Assembly: GCF_011047135.1 (NCBI RefSeq)
Contig: NZ_CP049255.1
Location: forward strand, 2,170,001-2,234,000
Source of the DNA: Microbacterium endophyticum
GTDB lineage: Bacteria; Actinomycetota; Actinomycetes; Actinomycetales; Microbacteriaceae
Direction: 5' to 3'
DNA: 64,000 nucleotides
Positions 47,289-55,657 of the stretch are shown in pieces (within the stretch, counting starts at the first letter, position 1; each line of letters opens with the position of its first letter). A program made the position numbers and the translations under genes. The notes under the pieces were generated by a model. The model was given only the letters and a program-made list of their open reading frames with translations, had not been told where the DNA came from and ran no database searches.

Positions 47289-47340
47289 GTGCGCAGGAGC
47301 CATGGCCCTAGCGGCCGGTGTTCGGTTGGCGCAACCTCTC

Positions 47341-49320
47341 TCATGGTTTGGCCTTTGTCACCTGACCTTTGATAGTGGCCATGACCATCGTGTCGGCGAG
47401 AGTCGTCGTGTCGCCGACCTCGTGACCCTCCGCAACGTCACGGAGCAAACGGCGCATGATCTTTCCGGAGCGGGTCTTCGGCAGTTCCGCGACGATATAC
47501 ACATCGCGTGGTCGTGCGATCGGCCCGATCTGCTCGCCGACCCACGCGCGTAGTGCGCCGGCCAAGCCGTCCAGCGAGTGCGCCTCGAGGTAGCTCTGCT
47601 TGATGATCACAAAAGCGACGACCGCCTGCCCGGTGGCCTCATCGTGTGCTCCCACAACTGCTGCCTCTGCGGTGGCTTCGTGCGCGACAAGAGCGGACTC
47701 GATCTCGGCGGTCGAGAGCCGGTGGCCCGACACGTTCATCACATCATCGACTCGGCCGAGCAACCAGATGTCGCCGTCTTCGTCTCGGCGAGCGCCGTCG
47801 CCAGCGAAGTAATACCCCTGCGCTGCGAACTTCTCCCAATACGTCTCCACAAAACGGTCGGGATCACCCCAAATTCCGCGCAGCATGCTGGGCCATGGTT
47901 CGGTGACGACCAGGAGACCGCCATCGCCGTTCGCAACGGTTTCACCGGCTTCGTTCACGACTTCGATGGACACTCCCGGCACGGCAACCTGCGCGGAACC
48001 GGGCTTGGTCGCGGTGATACCGGGGAGAGCCGAAATCATGATCGCTCCGGTCTCGGTCTGCCACCACGTGTCGACGATGGGAGCAAGGTCTGTGCCGATC
48101 ACGCTCCGATACCACATCCATGCTTCTGGGTTGATTGGTTCGCCCACCGACCCGAGCAACCGCAGTGAGCTGAGGTCAAATTTTTGCGGGACATGGCGAC
48201 CGATTTTCATGAACGATCGGATGGCAGTCGGAGCAGTGTAAAGAGTGGTCACGCGATACTTCTCGACGATTTCCCACCACCGACCAGGATGCGGGGTGTC
48301 GGGTGTTCCTTCATAGATCACCTGAGTCGCACCGTTCGCGAGCGGCCCGTACGCGACATACGAATGGCCCGTGATCCACCCGACATCCGCTGTGCACCAG
48401 TACACGTCGGTCTCGGGCTTGAGGTCGAAGACATTGAGATGAGTAAAAGCCGCCTGCGTGAGGTATCCACCCGAAGTATGAACGATGCCTTTCGGCTTGC
48501 CCGTGGTGCCCGAGGTGTAAAGGATGAAGAGCGGGGTTTCGGCCGGGAAGGCTTTCGCCGTGTGCTCATCCGATGCTGCCGGGACGACATCGTGCCACCA
48601 CAGGTCGCGACCCTCGTGCCATTCGACCTCATTGCCGCCGCGCTTTACGACGAGCACGTGCTCGACGCTTTCCTGTTCGCCGTTTCCGCGATCAGCGAGC
48701 GCCATGTCGACCGCCGGCTTGAGTGCGGATACCTTGCCTTTGCGATACCCGCCGTCGGCCGTAATCACGACTTTTGCCCCAGCATCGTCGATGCGCGCTC
48801 GCAGGCTGTCAGCCGAAAACCCGCCGAAAACCACCGAGTGCACAGCGCCGACGCGTGCGACCGCGAGCATTGCGACGATCGCTTCGGGAATCATCGGCAG
48901 GTAAATGGCGACGCGGTCGTTGACAGTGATTCCGAGGTCTTCGAGAACGTGCGCGACGCGACTGACCTCGGCCGTCAGCTCGGCGTACGTGATGCGACGT
49001 TCGTCGCCATTTTCCCCCTCCCACAGCAGAGCGACCCGGTCGCCGTTTCCTGCCGCTACGTGGCGGTCGAGGCAGTTGTAGGCCACGTTGAGTTCGCCGT
49101 CGGCAAACCATGTCGCGAAGGGCGGATTTGACCAGTCGAGTACGTGCTCAAACGGAGTGTGCCAGTGCAGTAACTCTCGTGCCTGGCTCGCCCAGAACTC
49201 TTCCCTGTTGGCATGCGCCGACTCGTAGAGGTCTGGCGTGGCCACGGCTCCCGCTGCGAACTCCACGGAGGGCGCAAATTTACGGGTTTCGTTCATCAGG
49301 TGATCGATCTGTGTGCTCAT
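47341..49320 (-). CDS. acs: Acetyl-CoA synthetase
   Basis: A 659-residue AMP-forming ligase. The P-loop is FILYTSGTTGKPKGIVHTSG, the A5/A8 motifs include DTWWQTETGAIMIS and LGRVDDVMNVSGHRLSTAEI, and the regulatory lysine motif is PKTRSGKIMRRLLRD. It activates acetate to acetyl-CoA with ATP and complements the reversible pta-ackA route. A degraded second copy of its 3' end lies at 44515-44840 beyond the MFS/TetR pair. The ATG at 49320 has GGAGC upstream. Confidence 0.97.
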   Translation of the reverse strand: MSTQIDHLMNETRKFAPSVEFAAGAVATPDLYESAHANREEFWASQARELLHWHTPFEHVLDWSNPPFATWFADGELNVAYNCLDRHVAAGNGDRVALLWEGENGDERRITYAELTAEVSRVAHVLEDLGITVNDRVAIYLPMIPEAIVAMLAVARVGAVHSVVFGGFSADSLRARIDDAGAKVVITADGGYRKGKVSALKPAVDMALADRGNGEQESVEHVLVVKRGGNEVEWHEGRDLWWHDVVPAASDEHTAKAFPAETPLFILYTSGTTGKPKGIVHTSGGYLTQAAFTHLNVFDLKPETDVYWCTADVGWITGHSYVAYGPLANGATQVIYEGTPDTPHPGRWWEIVEKYRVTTLYTAPTAIRSFMKIGRHVPQKFDLSSLRLLGSVGEPINPEAWMWYRSVIGTDLAPIVDTWWQTETGAIMISALPGITATKPGSAQVAVPGVSIEVVNEAGETVANGDGGLLVVTEPWPSMLRGIWGDPDRFVETYWEKFAAQGYYFAGDGARRDEDGDIWLLGRVDDVMNVSGHRLSTAEIESALVAHEATAEAAVVGAHDEATGQAVVAFVIIKQSYLEAHSLDGLAGALRAWVGEQIGPIARPRDVYIVAELPKTRSGKIMRRLLRDVAEGHEVGDTTTLADTMVMATIKGQVTKAKP

Positions 49321-49687
49321 CGAGCGCTCGCTCCTTTGCGACTAACTTTCCGCGTCACTCTATCTCGCGCTTCGGCGACTGCTCCACCTCGGATGACGCC
49401 GGGTTTCAACGACTTTTCGACCTGAGCCGATATATCAGTGCGCCATTGGCTGAAATCGGTTGGGTCGTCATTCATCACTGCGTACAGTTGTCTCGGCCGA
49501 ACTTTGATTCTGGCTTCGCGGCGCTTGACCACCCCCCTGATGCATGCGTCGCGCGGGCGGCATTCCATTCCCCCATGGGATGCCGCCCATCTCTTTTCTT
49601 CCTCCCCATTTGGTTTGGCGAGCTGCGGTATCCACGAGGGACGTACTTGACCGTCAGGGGAGTGCGCGGGGTTCGTAGCGTTGAGGG
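49321..49687. other. Intergenic region with one strong terminator-like hairpin and no gene
   Basis: About 370 bp separate the divergent acs and tadA-like genes. I see no convincing coding frame. A stable hairpin with a T-rich tail lies at 49555-49600 on the plus strand (separate entry), although no plus-strand gene precedes it for several kilobases. The region should hold the acs promoter and possibly a short untranslated transcript. Confidence 0.6.
49555..49600 (+). terminator. Rho-independent terminator without an upstream gene
   Basis: GGGCGGCAT (49555-49563) pairs with ATGCCGCCC (49580-49588); a T-G wobble and CCAT/ATGG extend the stem to 14 pairs around a 6-base loop (TCCCCC). The tail ATCTCTTTTCTT follows. 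This is a good intrinsic terminator for plus-strand transcription, or a leader hairpin upstream of tadA. Confidence 0.7.
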
Positions 49688-50716
49688 ATGCCTCAGCCAT
49701 TTGTCGTTCAACCTCGCATGTCTGAACCCGCGATCTCGACGCATCGCAGAGACGTGCAGGCGCGGCCGAAGGCCGACCGATCGCAGCTGGCGGAGCTTCC
49801 GGCGCTTCGTCCCTTAGCCCAGTGGCTGTGTGACCCGGACACAACCGATGTCTTCGTCAACGGCGCAGATGGGCTTTTCGTCGACCGAGGAAATGGTGCT
49901 GAGAGAGTGCCGCAGTGGCGTGCGAGCGCCGACGACGTCAGGGAACTCGCGGTGGCGCTCATCGGTCTCGGTGGGCGCCACCTCGATGACGCAACTCCGT
50001 GCGCTGATGTGCGGCTCGAGTCCGGTATGCGGGTGCACGCCGTCTTAGCGCCCGTCGCGCCGGCCGGTGCAACGATTTCGATTCGCGTTCCGCGATTTGA
50101 CGCGCCAGATCTCGACGAGCTTCAACGCCGGGGTGCGTTCGACGCGGTGCAACGCGCACAACTCGAAGAGATCGTTGCTCGACGCCAGAACGTGCTCATA
50201 ACGGGCTCAGCCGGTAGCGGAAAGACGACTCTTCTCGCTGCGATGCTGCAGCGTGCTGTGGCATCCGACCGCATCGTGACAATCGAAGATGTCGCGGAAC
50301 TTGCGATATCTCACCCCCACCACGTGCGGCTGGAGGCTCGTCAATCGAACCTGGAAGGCGCCGGTGGAGTAGGGCTCGCTCAGCTTGTACGTGAAGCTCT
50401 GCGTATGCGGCCCGATCGGCTCGTCGTGGGGGAGTGCCGCGGCGCTGAAGTGCGTGAACTGCTCTCTGCCCTGAACACAGGTCACGACGGCGGTGCTGGC
50501 ACACTTCACGCGAACAGTTTGCGAGATGTACCGGCCAGGCTCGAGGCGCTCGGCTCACTTGCCGGGTTGGATGACCGTGCGCTCGCGCGCCAAGCTGCAA
50601 GCGGACTCGACACCGTCATCCATTTGGAGCGCACTCGGGAGGGCCTCCGCCGGATCGCAGGTTTCGGCGCGCCGGCCGTCGAAGATGGTCGACTCGTCAT
50701 CAGCGAGGAGCGGTGA
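49688..50716 (+). CDS. tadA: TadA/CpaF-type pilus assembly ATPase
   Basis: A 342-residue secretion ATPase. Walker A is LITGSAGSGKTTLLAAML, followed by the Asp/Glu-rich IVTIEDVAELAISHPHHVRLEAR, Walker B with RMRPDRLVVGECRGAEVRELLSALNTGHDGGAGTLHANS. It powers assembly of Flp/Tad pili. It is shorter than proteobacterial CpaF and typical of actinobacterial Tad loci. Overlaps the next gene at TGATG. The first ATG (49688) is used; an in-frame ATG at 49718 is possible. Confidence 0.92.
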   Translation: MPQPFVVQPRMSEPAISTHRRDVQARPKADRSQLAELPALRPLAQWLCDPDTTDVFVNGADGLFVDRGNGAERVPQWRASADDVRELAVALIGLGGRHLDDATPCADVRLESGMRVHAVLAPVAPAGATISIRVPRFDAPDLDELQRRGAFDAVQRAQLEEIVARRQNVLITGSAGSGKTTLLAAMLQRAVASDRIVTIEDVAELAISHPHHVRLEARQSNLEGAGGVGLAQLVREALRMRPDRLVVGECRGAEVRELLSALNTGHDGGAGTLHANSLRDVPARLEALGSLAGLDDRALARQAASGLDTVIHLERTREGLRRIAGFGAPAVEDGRLVISEER

Positions 50717-51597
50717 TGAAACTTCTGCGGCGAGCCGCCGACGCGGGCGATGATCGTTCCGCGGCTGCGGAAGCCGTGCTTCGGCTTGCGGTGCTGCTGC
50801 AGGCCGGCATACATCCCCAGCGCGCCTGGCAATACCTCGCTTCGTCAGGGGATGCCGTTGCTCAGCGTGTGCAGGCGGGAAGCGACATCGCCGCCACACT
50901 TCGAGAAATCGGGCCCGACTGGCAACCGGTGGGTGCTGCCTGGAAGGTGGCAGAAATAGTGGGCGCACCGCTTGCCGACAGTCTTCGCGCTGTAGCCGGT
51001 GCACTACGCGACGCAGAAGAGTGTGCCGATGAGGCGAGGGTCGCGCTGGCCGAGCCGGCGGGAACCGCGCGGCTCATGTCGTGGCTCCCGCTCGTAGCCG
51101 TGGGCCTTGCGCTGGCCCTCGGTTTCGATGTCGTCGGCGTTTTTGTGTCGCAGCCCGTCGGTGCCGTGTGCGTCATCGCGGGCGTGATGCTCATGATCTG
51201 CGCCCGGCGTTGGACGCGAAAGCTTGTGCGCGCTGCCGCACCTCCTCCGGGTGTTCCCGGACTCGATGCCGAACTCATGGCGATTGCTCTTTCGGGCGGC
51301 GTCTCTCTCGAACGCGCCCGTTCGGTGGTCAGCGGGGCGACTCAAGTGCAGACATCACAATCAACCGCGGACACACTTGCGCTTTCGCGATCCGCGGGAG
51401 TTCCTGCGGTCGAGCTCCTGCGTGCAACAGCAGCGCTGGCGCGCCACCACGCACGAACCGAGGGTCGAGTGCGCGCGGCGAAGCTGAGTTCGCACCTGCT
51501 CGTACCGCTCGGAGTCTGCACTCTGCCGGCTTTCCTCTTGCTCGGCGTCGCCCCCATGTTCCTCAGCGTTCTCGCCTCGACACCGATGTCGATCTGA
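50716..51597 (+). CDS. TadB-like type II/IV secretion inner-membrane protein
   Basis: A 293-residue membrane protein. The N-terminal cytoplasmic part (residues of about 10-100) resembles T2SS F domains. Hydrophobic helices lie near residues 120-160 and 255-290, with MAIALSGGVSLERARSVVSG between. It should form the membrane platform for the TadA ATPase. The ATG at 50716 overlaps the tadA stop. It is followed 45 bp later by a DUF4244 pilin gene. Confidence 0.85.
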   Translation: MKLLRRAADAGDDRSAAAEAVLRLAVLLQAGIHPQRAWQYLASSGDAVAQRVQAGSDIAATLREIGPDWQPVGAAWKVAEIVGAPLADSLRAVAGALRDAEECADEARVALAEPAGTARLMSWLPLVAVGLALALGFDVVGVFVSQPVGAVCVIAGVMLMICARRWTRKLVRAAAPPPGVPGLDAELMAIALSGGVSLERARSVVSGATQVQTSQSTADTLALSRSAGVPAVELLRATAALARHHARTEGRVRAAKLSSHLLVPLGVCTLPAFLLLGVAPMFLSVLASTPMSI

Positions 51598-51642
51598 GCT
51601 GCTGACAAAGAGTGCCCGCCTCACCAATCGAAGGAGAATGTC

Positions 51643-51813
51643 ATGTTCGCCAGCTTGTGCCGAACCAACGAAACTGCGGTGCCAAAGCTTTCGCGTCGTC
51701 GCGCCGAGCGCCTGTATCGCGCGCGCACAGCGCGGCAAGGAATCATGAGCGACGACGAGGGAGCTGCCACGGCTGAGTACGCCATTGCCACAATGGCCGC
51801 CGTGAACGTTTAA
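51643..51813 (+). pseudogene. DUF4244/Flp-type pilin gene, truncated at a junction
   Basis: The 56-residue product reads MFASLCRTNETAVPKLSRRR onward to SDDEGAATAEYAIATMAAV, then N-V-stop. The motif EGAATAEYAIATMAAV is the start of the hydrophobic helix of actinobacterial DUF4244 pilins, which normally continue for a further 25-30 residues. The helix is cut short after MAAV (about 51803), and the DNA beyond is unrelated to a Tad locus. AAGGAG lies upstream. I interpret this as the left junction of an inserted element, not as a real short protein. Confidence 0.8.
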
Positions 51814-51858
51814 AAGCATATTTGGGGAACAGCCAATCAAGAGTCTGAAATCTTCACA

Positions 51859-53118
51859 TCACTGGGTTCTCCGGACACGAAGTGAGCCTTCGGGGCGCTG
51901 CACGTAGACGTAATCCACTCCGCCCTGTGGCACGACGCGATGCAGCTCGCTCAGGCAGGCCTCGATCTCAAAGCCCCAGACAGAGCCATCGCGGTGCTCG
52001 CCATAGACGCCTCGTGCCCAGCGGTCGAATGCGAGCATGTATGCGAAATCAGCCTTGGCATACTCCCCCGGTACCTCACATCTGGCCCATGTTTCAGGGT
52101 CGGCGAAGATTCGTGCCCAGTCCTTCGCCACGAGCTCAAGTCTCAGTGACGGCGACGGGTGTGTGTCCGAGGTCTTCGCTTTGTCCAGATCCCACCCGTG
52201 CCAGATGAGCGCTTCGAGTGCGACGAGTGAACCGATCGCCTGTGTGATAATGTCATGCGTTGCGAAAGGCGAGTCCAGGACATATTGGTTCGCGAGAAGA
52301 TCGCACGCAATTTCATTCTTGTAGGATTGGACGCTGTCAGCGAAGCGAGAGAGGCCGTTTCGCTTCGGCTCCCACTGTTCGCGGACTATGTTCGGGTAAC
52401 TTTCTTCAGCGCGTAAATAGGCGCCTGTCCGGTCGGGCGCTGAACCGTGGATGTGAGCCATCTCGTGCGCGACAGCCCACCGGATCGCCGCACTCGTGAC
52501 TCGCTCTGAGAGAATGACATCGCGGGCGCGATCAATTAGCTCTGCAACGTCTTCACGGCGATCATCGGTCAGACCCAGATGAGTGAACAAAATCGTGCGC
52601 GACTTCGACCCTATCTCGACGTCGCGCGACGGAATGACGCTGCTAATGAAAGTCGGGAAGACCTCCGTGAGTTTCCAGCAAAGGTCGATGAATCTCGTCG
52701 TGATCAACGCATACGGGACCTTCCCCTTTTGTCGCGAACTACTTGACGGCATGTCGCGCGACTCCACAAAACCCACGTAAGTCGTGAGCGAAGTTCTCAC
52801 GTCGGGTAACTCATGATCCGCAGGCATCCGCCAACCTTCGAGCCACTCATCAACCCTGGACGCAGATGCGTGGGATGCATCTGTTTGAGAACCAATCAAC
52901 AAGGTATAGGCGTCGTCGGACTTCGACAGCTTCAGACCGGAACTTAGATGATTGAACGCTAGGCGTGACTTCCGAAGCCGCGCCTTGGCGGACTCCGCCA
53001 GCTCTTGCGAAGTCAGTGCAGGATACTCCGACTCAATTACATATTTACGGCTCGCGTCAGTGCTGTTCTGGCGGAGAACGCGCCGTGCCTCCCTGGCCTT
53101 CCTGCCGCTCATCTTCAT
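51859..53118 (-). CDS. HExxH metallopeptidase-like protein of unknown family
   Basis: A protein of about 419 residues. RWAVAHEMAHIHG (H218, E219, H222) is a zinc-metallopeptidase motif, and NEIACDLLANQYV supplies an ExxxD-like downstream motif (E269, D273), as in gluzincins. I cannot place the rest; it is loosely reminiscent of the Lit (U49) or M48 groups, which is tentative. The gene is convergent with the truncated pilin gene and the base composition is less GC-rich than its neighbours. A nuclease gene on the same strand lies just upstream beyond an inserted IS. Start chosen at 53118 (MKMSGRKAREARR); 53151 is possible. Confidence 0.7.
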   Translation of the reverse strand: MKMSGRKAREARRVLRQNSTDASRKYVIESEYPALTSQELAESAKARLRKSRLAFNHLSSGLKLSKSDDAYTLLIGSQTDASHASASRVDEWLEGWRMPADHELPDVRTSLTTYVGFVESRDMPSSSSRQKGKVPYALITTRFIDLCWKLTEVFPTFISSVIPSRDVEIGSKSRTILFTHLGLTDDRREDVAELIDRARDVILSERVTSAAIRWAVAHEMAHIHGSAPDRTGAYLRAEESYPNIVREQWEPKRNGLSRFADSVQSYKNEIACDLLANQYVLDSPFATHDIITQAIGSLVALEALIWHGWDLDKAKTSDTHPSPSLRLELVAKDWARIFADPETWARCEVPGEYAKADFAYMLAFDRWARGVYGEHRDGSVWGFEIEACLSELHRVVPQGGVDYVYVQRPEGSLRVRRTQ

Positions 53119-53200
53119 CGCCCCGGGCTTAGTTTGTCTATGGTGTGTCACACAAGCATTTGTTGTGGCGTTAGAGCAGATGCTACCGATCCGCGCCTAG

Positions 53201-54291
53201 GTGTGCCCGGTCGTGAGGTTGGTGGCAGTTCGGGTCTTGTGAAAGGCGAGGACCTCCGGGCTTAGTGGAGATATCTGACGTCTCTACCGACCGGAGGCCC
53301 TCAATGTCCCACGCTAATGCGCGCCTGACCATTCATAGCAGGCTGCTGATCGTTGAACGCACCCGCTCGGGCTGGAAGCAAGCGCATATCGCTGCGGCGA
53401 TGGGTGTGCCACGCCGCTGTGTGAAGCGGTGGCTGGATCGCTACCGCGATGAGGGCCCAGTTGGCCTACGGGACCGGTCCTCCCGGCCCCACCACATCGC
53501 AAACTGCACGTCGGCGGCCAAGACTTCTGAGGTGATCGCGGTGCGCACGCGGGAGCGGGTGGGACGGGACGAGGTTGCCGTCCGCACAGGGGTGCCGCCC
53601 CGCACGGTCTCGAGGATCATCGCCCGTGCTGGCTTGCCGCGACTTGCTGAACTGGACCCGATGACCGGTGAGCGCATCCGAGCGTCGAAGACCACCTCGA
53701 TCCGCTACGAGCGGGAACGACCCGGCGAGCTGGTGCACATGGACGTGAAGAAGTTTGGCCGCATCCCTGACGGTGGCGGATGGCGTTCTCGCGGGGAGAC
53801 CGCGACGAATCATCAGACCCGACTCAAGGCTGCCGCCACGCGTGCCGGCTATGACTTCGTCCACTCGGTCGTTGACGATCACTCACGGTTGGCGTATTCG
53901 GAGGTCCTTCCCGACGAAAAGGGAGCGACCTGCGCTGCGTTCTTCGCACGTGCGATCAGCTATTTCACCGCCCATGGCATCACCCGGATCGAGCGCTTGA
54001 TCACGGACAACGCTTGGGCGTACCGGTACTCGCTGCACGAGGTTTGCGCCGCGCACGGCATCCGACAGAAGCTCATCAAGCCGCACTGCCCCTGGCAGAA
54101 CGGCAAGGTCGAGAGATTCAACCGCACCCTGCAGACTGAGTGGGCCTACCGACAGTCATTCAACTCCAGCGCTGACCGCGCCGCAGCCCTTGACCCCTGG
54201 CTCAAGCACTACAACACTGGACGACGCCACTCAGCCCTCGGAGGCCAACCACCGATCAGCCGACTGCAACCAACGTCTTGACCAGGTACAA
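53201..54291 (+). mobile_element. IS481-family insertion sequence (second, different type)
   Basis: About 1.09 kb with one transposase. The left end TGTGCCCGGTCGTGAGGTTG and the reverse complement of the right end TGTACCTGGTCAAGACGTTG form imperfect inverted repeats that continue with GTGGCAGT/GTTGCAGT. CTAG flanks both ends (53197-53200 and 54292-54295), giving a 4-6 bp target duplication. It is unrelated in sequence to the element at 4.5 kb and appears complete. Confidence 0.82.
53304..54281 (+). CDS. IS481-family DDE transposase
   Basis: A 325-residue transposase. The N-terminal HTH segments (KQAHIAAAMGVPRRCVKRWL and GRDEVAVRTGVPPRTVSRII) precede an rve core with D147 (LVHMDVKKFGRI), D235 (LITDNAWAY) and E270 (WQNGKVERFNRTLQ). 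D235 and E270 have 34 residues between them, the usual DD(35)E arrangement. The ATG at 53304 has CGGAGG 6 bp upstream. It moves its own element. Confidence 0.92.
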   Translation: MSHANARLTIHSRLLIVERTRSGWKQAHIAAAMGVPRRCVKRWLDRYRDEGPVGLRDRSSRPHHIANCTSAAKTSEVIAVRTRERVGRDEVAVRTGVPPRTVSRIIARAGLPRLAELDPMTGERIRASKTTSIRYERERPGELVHMDVKKFGRIPDGGGWRSRGETATNHQTRLKAAATRAGYDFVHSVVDDHSRLAYSEVLPDEKGATCAAFFARAISYFTAHGITRIERLITDNAWAYRYSLHEVCAAHGIRQKLIKPHCPWQNGKVERFNRTLQTEWAYRQSFNSSADRAAALDPWLKHYNTGRRHSALGGQPPISRLQPTS

Positions 54292-54300
54292 CTAGGGGGC

Positions 54301-55182
54301 CTAAGCGACACGACGATACGCCACGACGCGGTGACCCTCGGTCTTGCGCGGACGTAGTGACGGCACCGCTTCGAGAGGTTCGCAAGGGTCGATCCGTGTT
54401 CCGGGGAGCGCGAAGCCTCTCACCCATTGGCCGGAGTTAGCCATGAAAGCTGCCAGCTCTCTGCCGAAGGCACATGGCTGAAGGAACTGCATGCCTCGGC
54501 CCAACCCCTCTTGCTCGATCACCCATCGCGTGTACATGGCGTAGATCCCTTGGAACGTCATCACCGGCGGAACGACAGCGTCCAGACGAGTGCCGCAGAA
54601 CTCCCGAACATCGGGTCGCACGGGAACAACTTGCCACAAGCTGCGCCGGCCTGGTGGTGAGAGGCTTACTGTGCCGTCCGGCCGGAGAGCTCGGACCAGA
54701 GCCACTCTGTCGTCCGAAATCACGTATAGCAGGGCCACGATGCCGAACCCCTTTTCTGCGAGTTCCGTCACACAAAGGGAGGTGTTCAGATCGAAAGCTC
54801 CGGCGATGAGCACCATTACCGGTTCGTGCTCGCCAATCTCGGGCATTCGGTGACCGAAGTGACGCTCGAACTCCGTGGCTAAGTCGACCCCGCCTGGCCC
54901 TTGGCGCACGCTCTCGGTGAGTTGGTCTCGGCTCATCGTTCGGATCACTTGCCGGTAGGCAATGACCTGACCAATGATCGCGGACCTCGCCGTGTTGACT
55001 TTGAGCTCGAAGATGTAAAGAGTGCCGTCGGAATCGATCCCGAAGAGGTCGATTCGCCCGGCGTTAATCGTTACCTCTCGCCTCGCGACAAGTATGTTCA
55101 TGCCGAGCTCTGACAGTAGAAACGTTAGGTGGACGAACAAGTAGCGCCCGAGAGCAAGTTCGTTCCTAAAGGTGAACGTCAC
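54301..55182 (-). CDS. PD-(D/E)XK nuclease-like protein
   Basis: A 293-residue protein of unknown function. Residues of about 30-80 hold a restriction-endonuclease fold signature: GRIDLFGI (D45), YIFELKVN (E59 and K61) and QVIAYRQ (Q72, Y76). This is close to the NucS/DUF91 and RecB-like patterns. The remaining 200 residues, with LYVISDDRVALVRALRPDG and a C-terminal GRELAAFMANSGQWVRGF, are unrecognised. Its stop lies 10 bp from the right edge of an IS481-family element; without that IS it would sit about 85 bp upstream of the metallopeptidase gene. Confidence 0.72.
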   Translation of the reverse strand: MTFTFRNELALGRYLFVHLTFLLSELGMNILVARREVTINAGRIDLFGIDSDGTLYIFELKVNTARSAIIGQVIAYRQVIRTMSRDQLTESVRQGPGGVDLATEFERHFGHRMPEIGEHEPVMVLIAGAFDLNTSLCVTELAEKGFGIVALLYVISDDRVALVRALRPDGTVSLSPPGRRSLWQVVPVRPDVREFCGTRLDAVVPPVMTFQGIYAMYTRWVIEQEGLGRGMQFLQPCAFGRELAAFMANSGQWVRGFALPGTRIDPCEPLEAVPSLRPRKTEGHRVVAYRRVA

Positions 55183-55330
55183 GGTTCAGAACAATCTTCC
55201 TGGTGCTTGGCTGCGGGTCATTTCGGAGGCGAATCGAAACCGTAGCAGGCCATCCTTGAACCAGAAAGAGCCAGATCAAACAAAGAAAATTGTGACTTCA
55301 CTGCGTTTGCTCGTATACGAGCAGGAATGA

Positions 55331-55657
55331 GTGGGAGGCGCCTGTTCGCGACGGCGGCAGAATTGTGGACCGTGCTACGAATGCGGGAGAGTTCTGCGCG
55401 GCGTCAGGTTTGGCGAGGCGGTCGCGCCAGAGGAGCTGGTCATCATCGCTATCGATGTCGACGGCGTGCTCAACGCCATCGGGCGCGACGAGTCCCCTGG
55501 GCACCAAATCGTCCGCATCGGAGGATGGACGATCCACTGGAATCCGATGCTTCTTGAGCGCTGCCGTCGCCACGACAACTACATTCTCTCTGCGTGGCAC
55601 ATCTCGCTTCCAACCTCCCGTCCGGTGTCCGCCGCATGTGGTTCTCTTAAATTGTGA
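55331..55657 (+). pseudogene. Truncated HAD-domain protein fragment
   Basis: A 108-residue frame in which residues of about 36-78 (LVIIAIDVDGVLNAIGRDES and GWTIHWNPMLLER) match the start of HAD-family proteins with a DVDGVLN motif. The homology stops at about 55560, and the rest is unlike the family, which would continue with a further 100 or more residues. Its TGA overlaps the GTG of the next gene (GTGA), so read-through coupling is possible even if the HAD part is dead. Confidence 0.55.
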
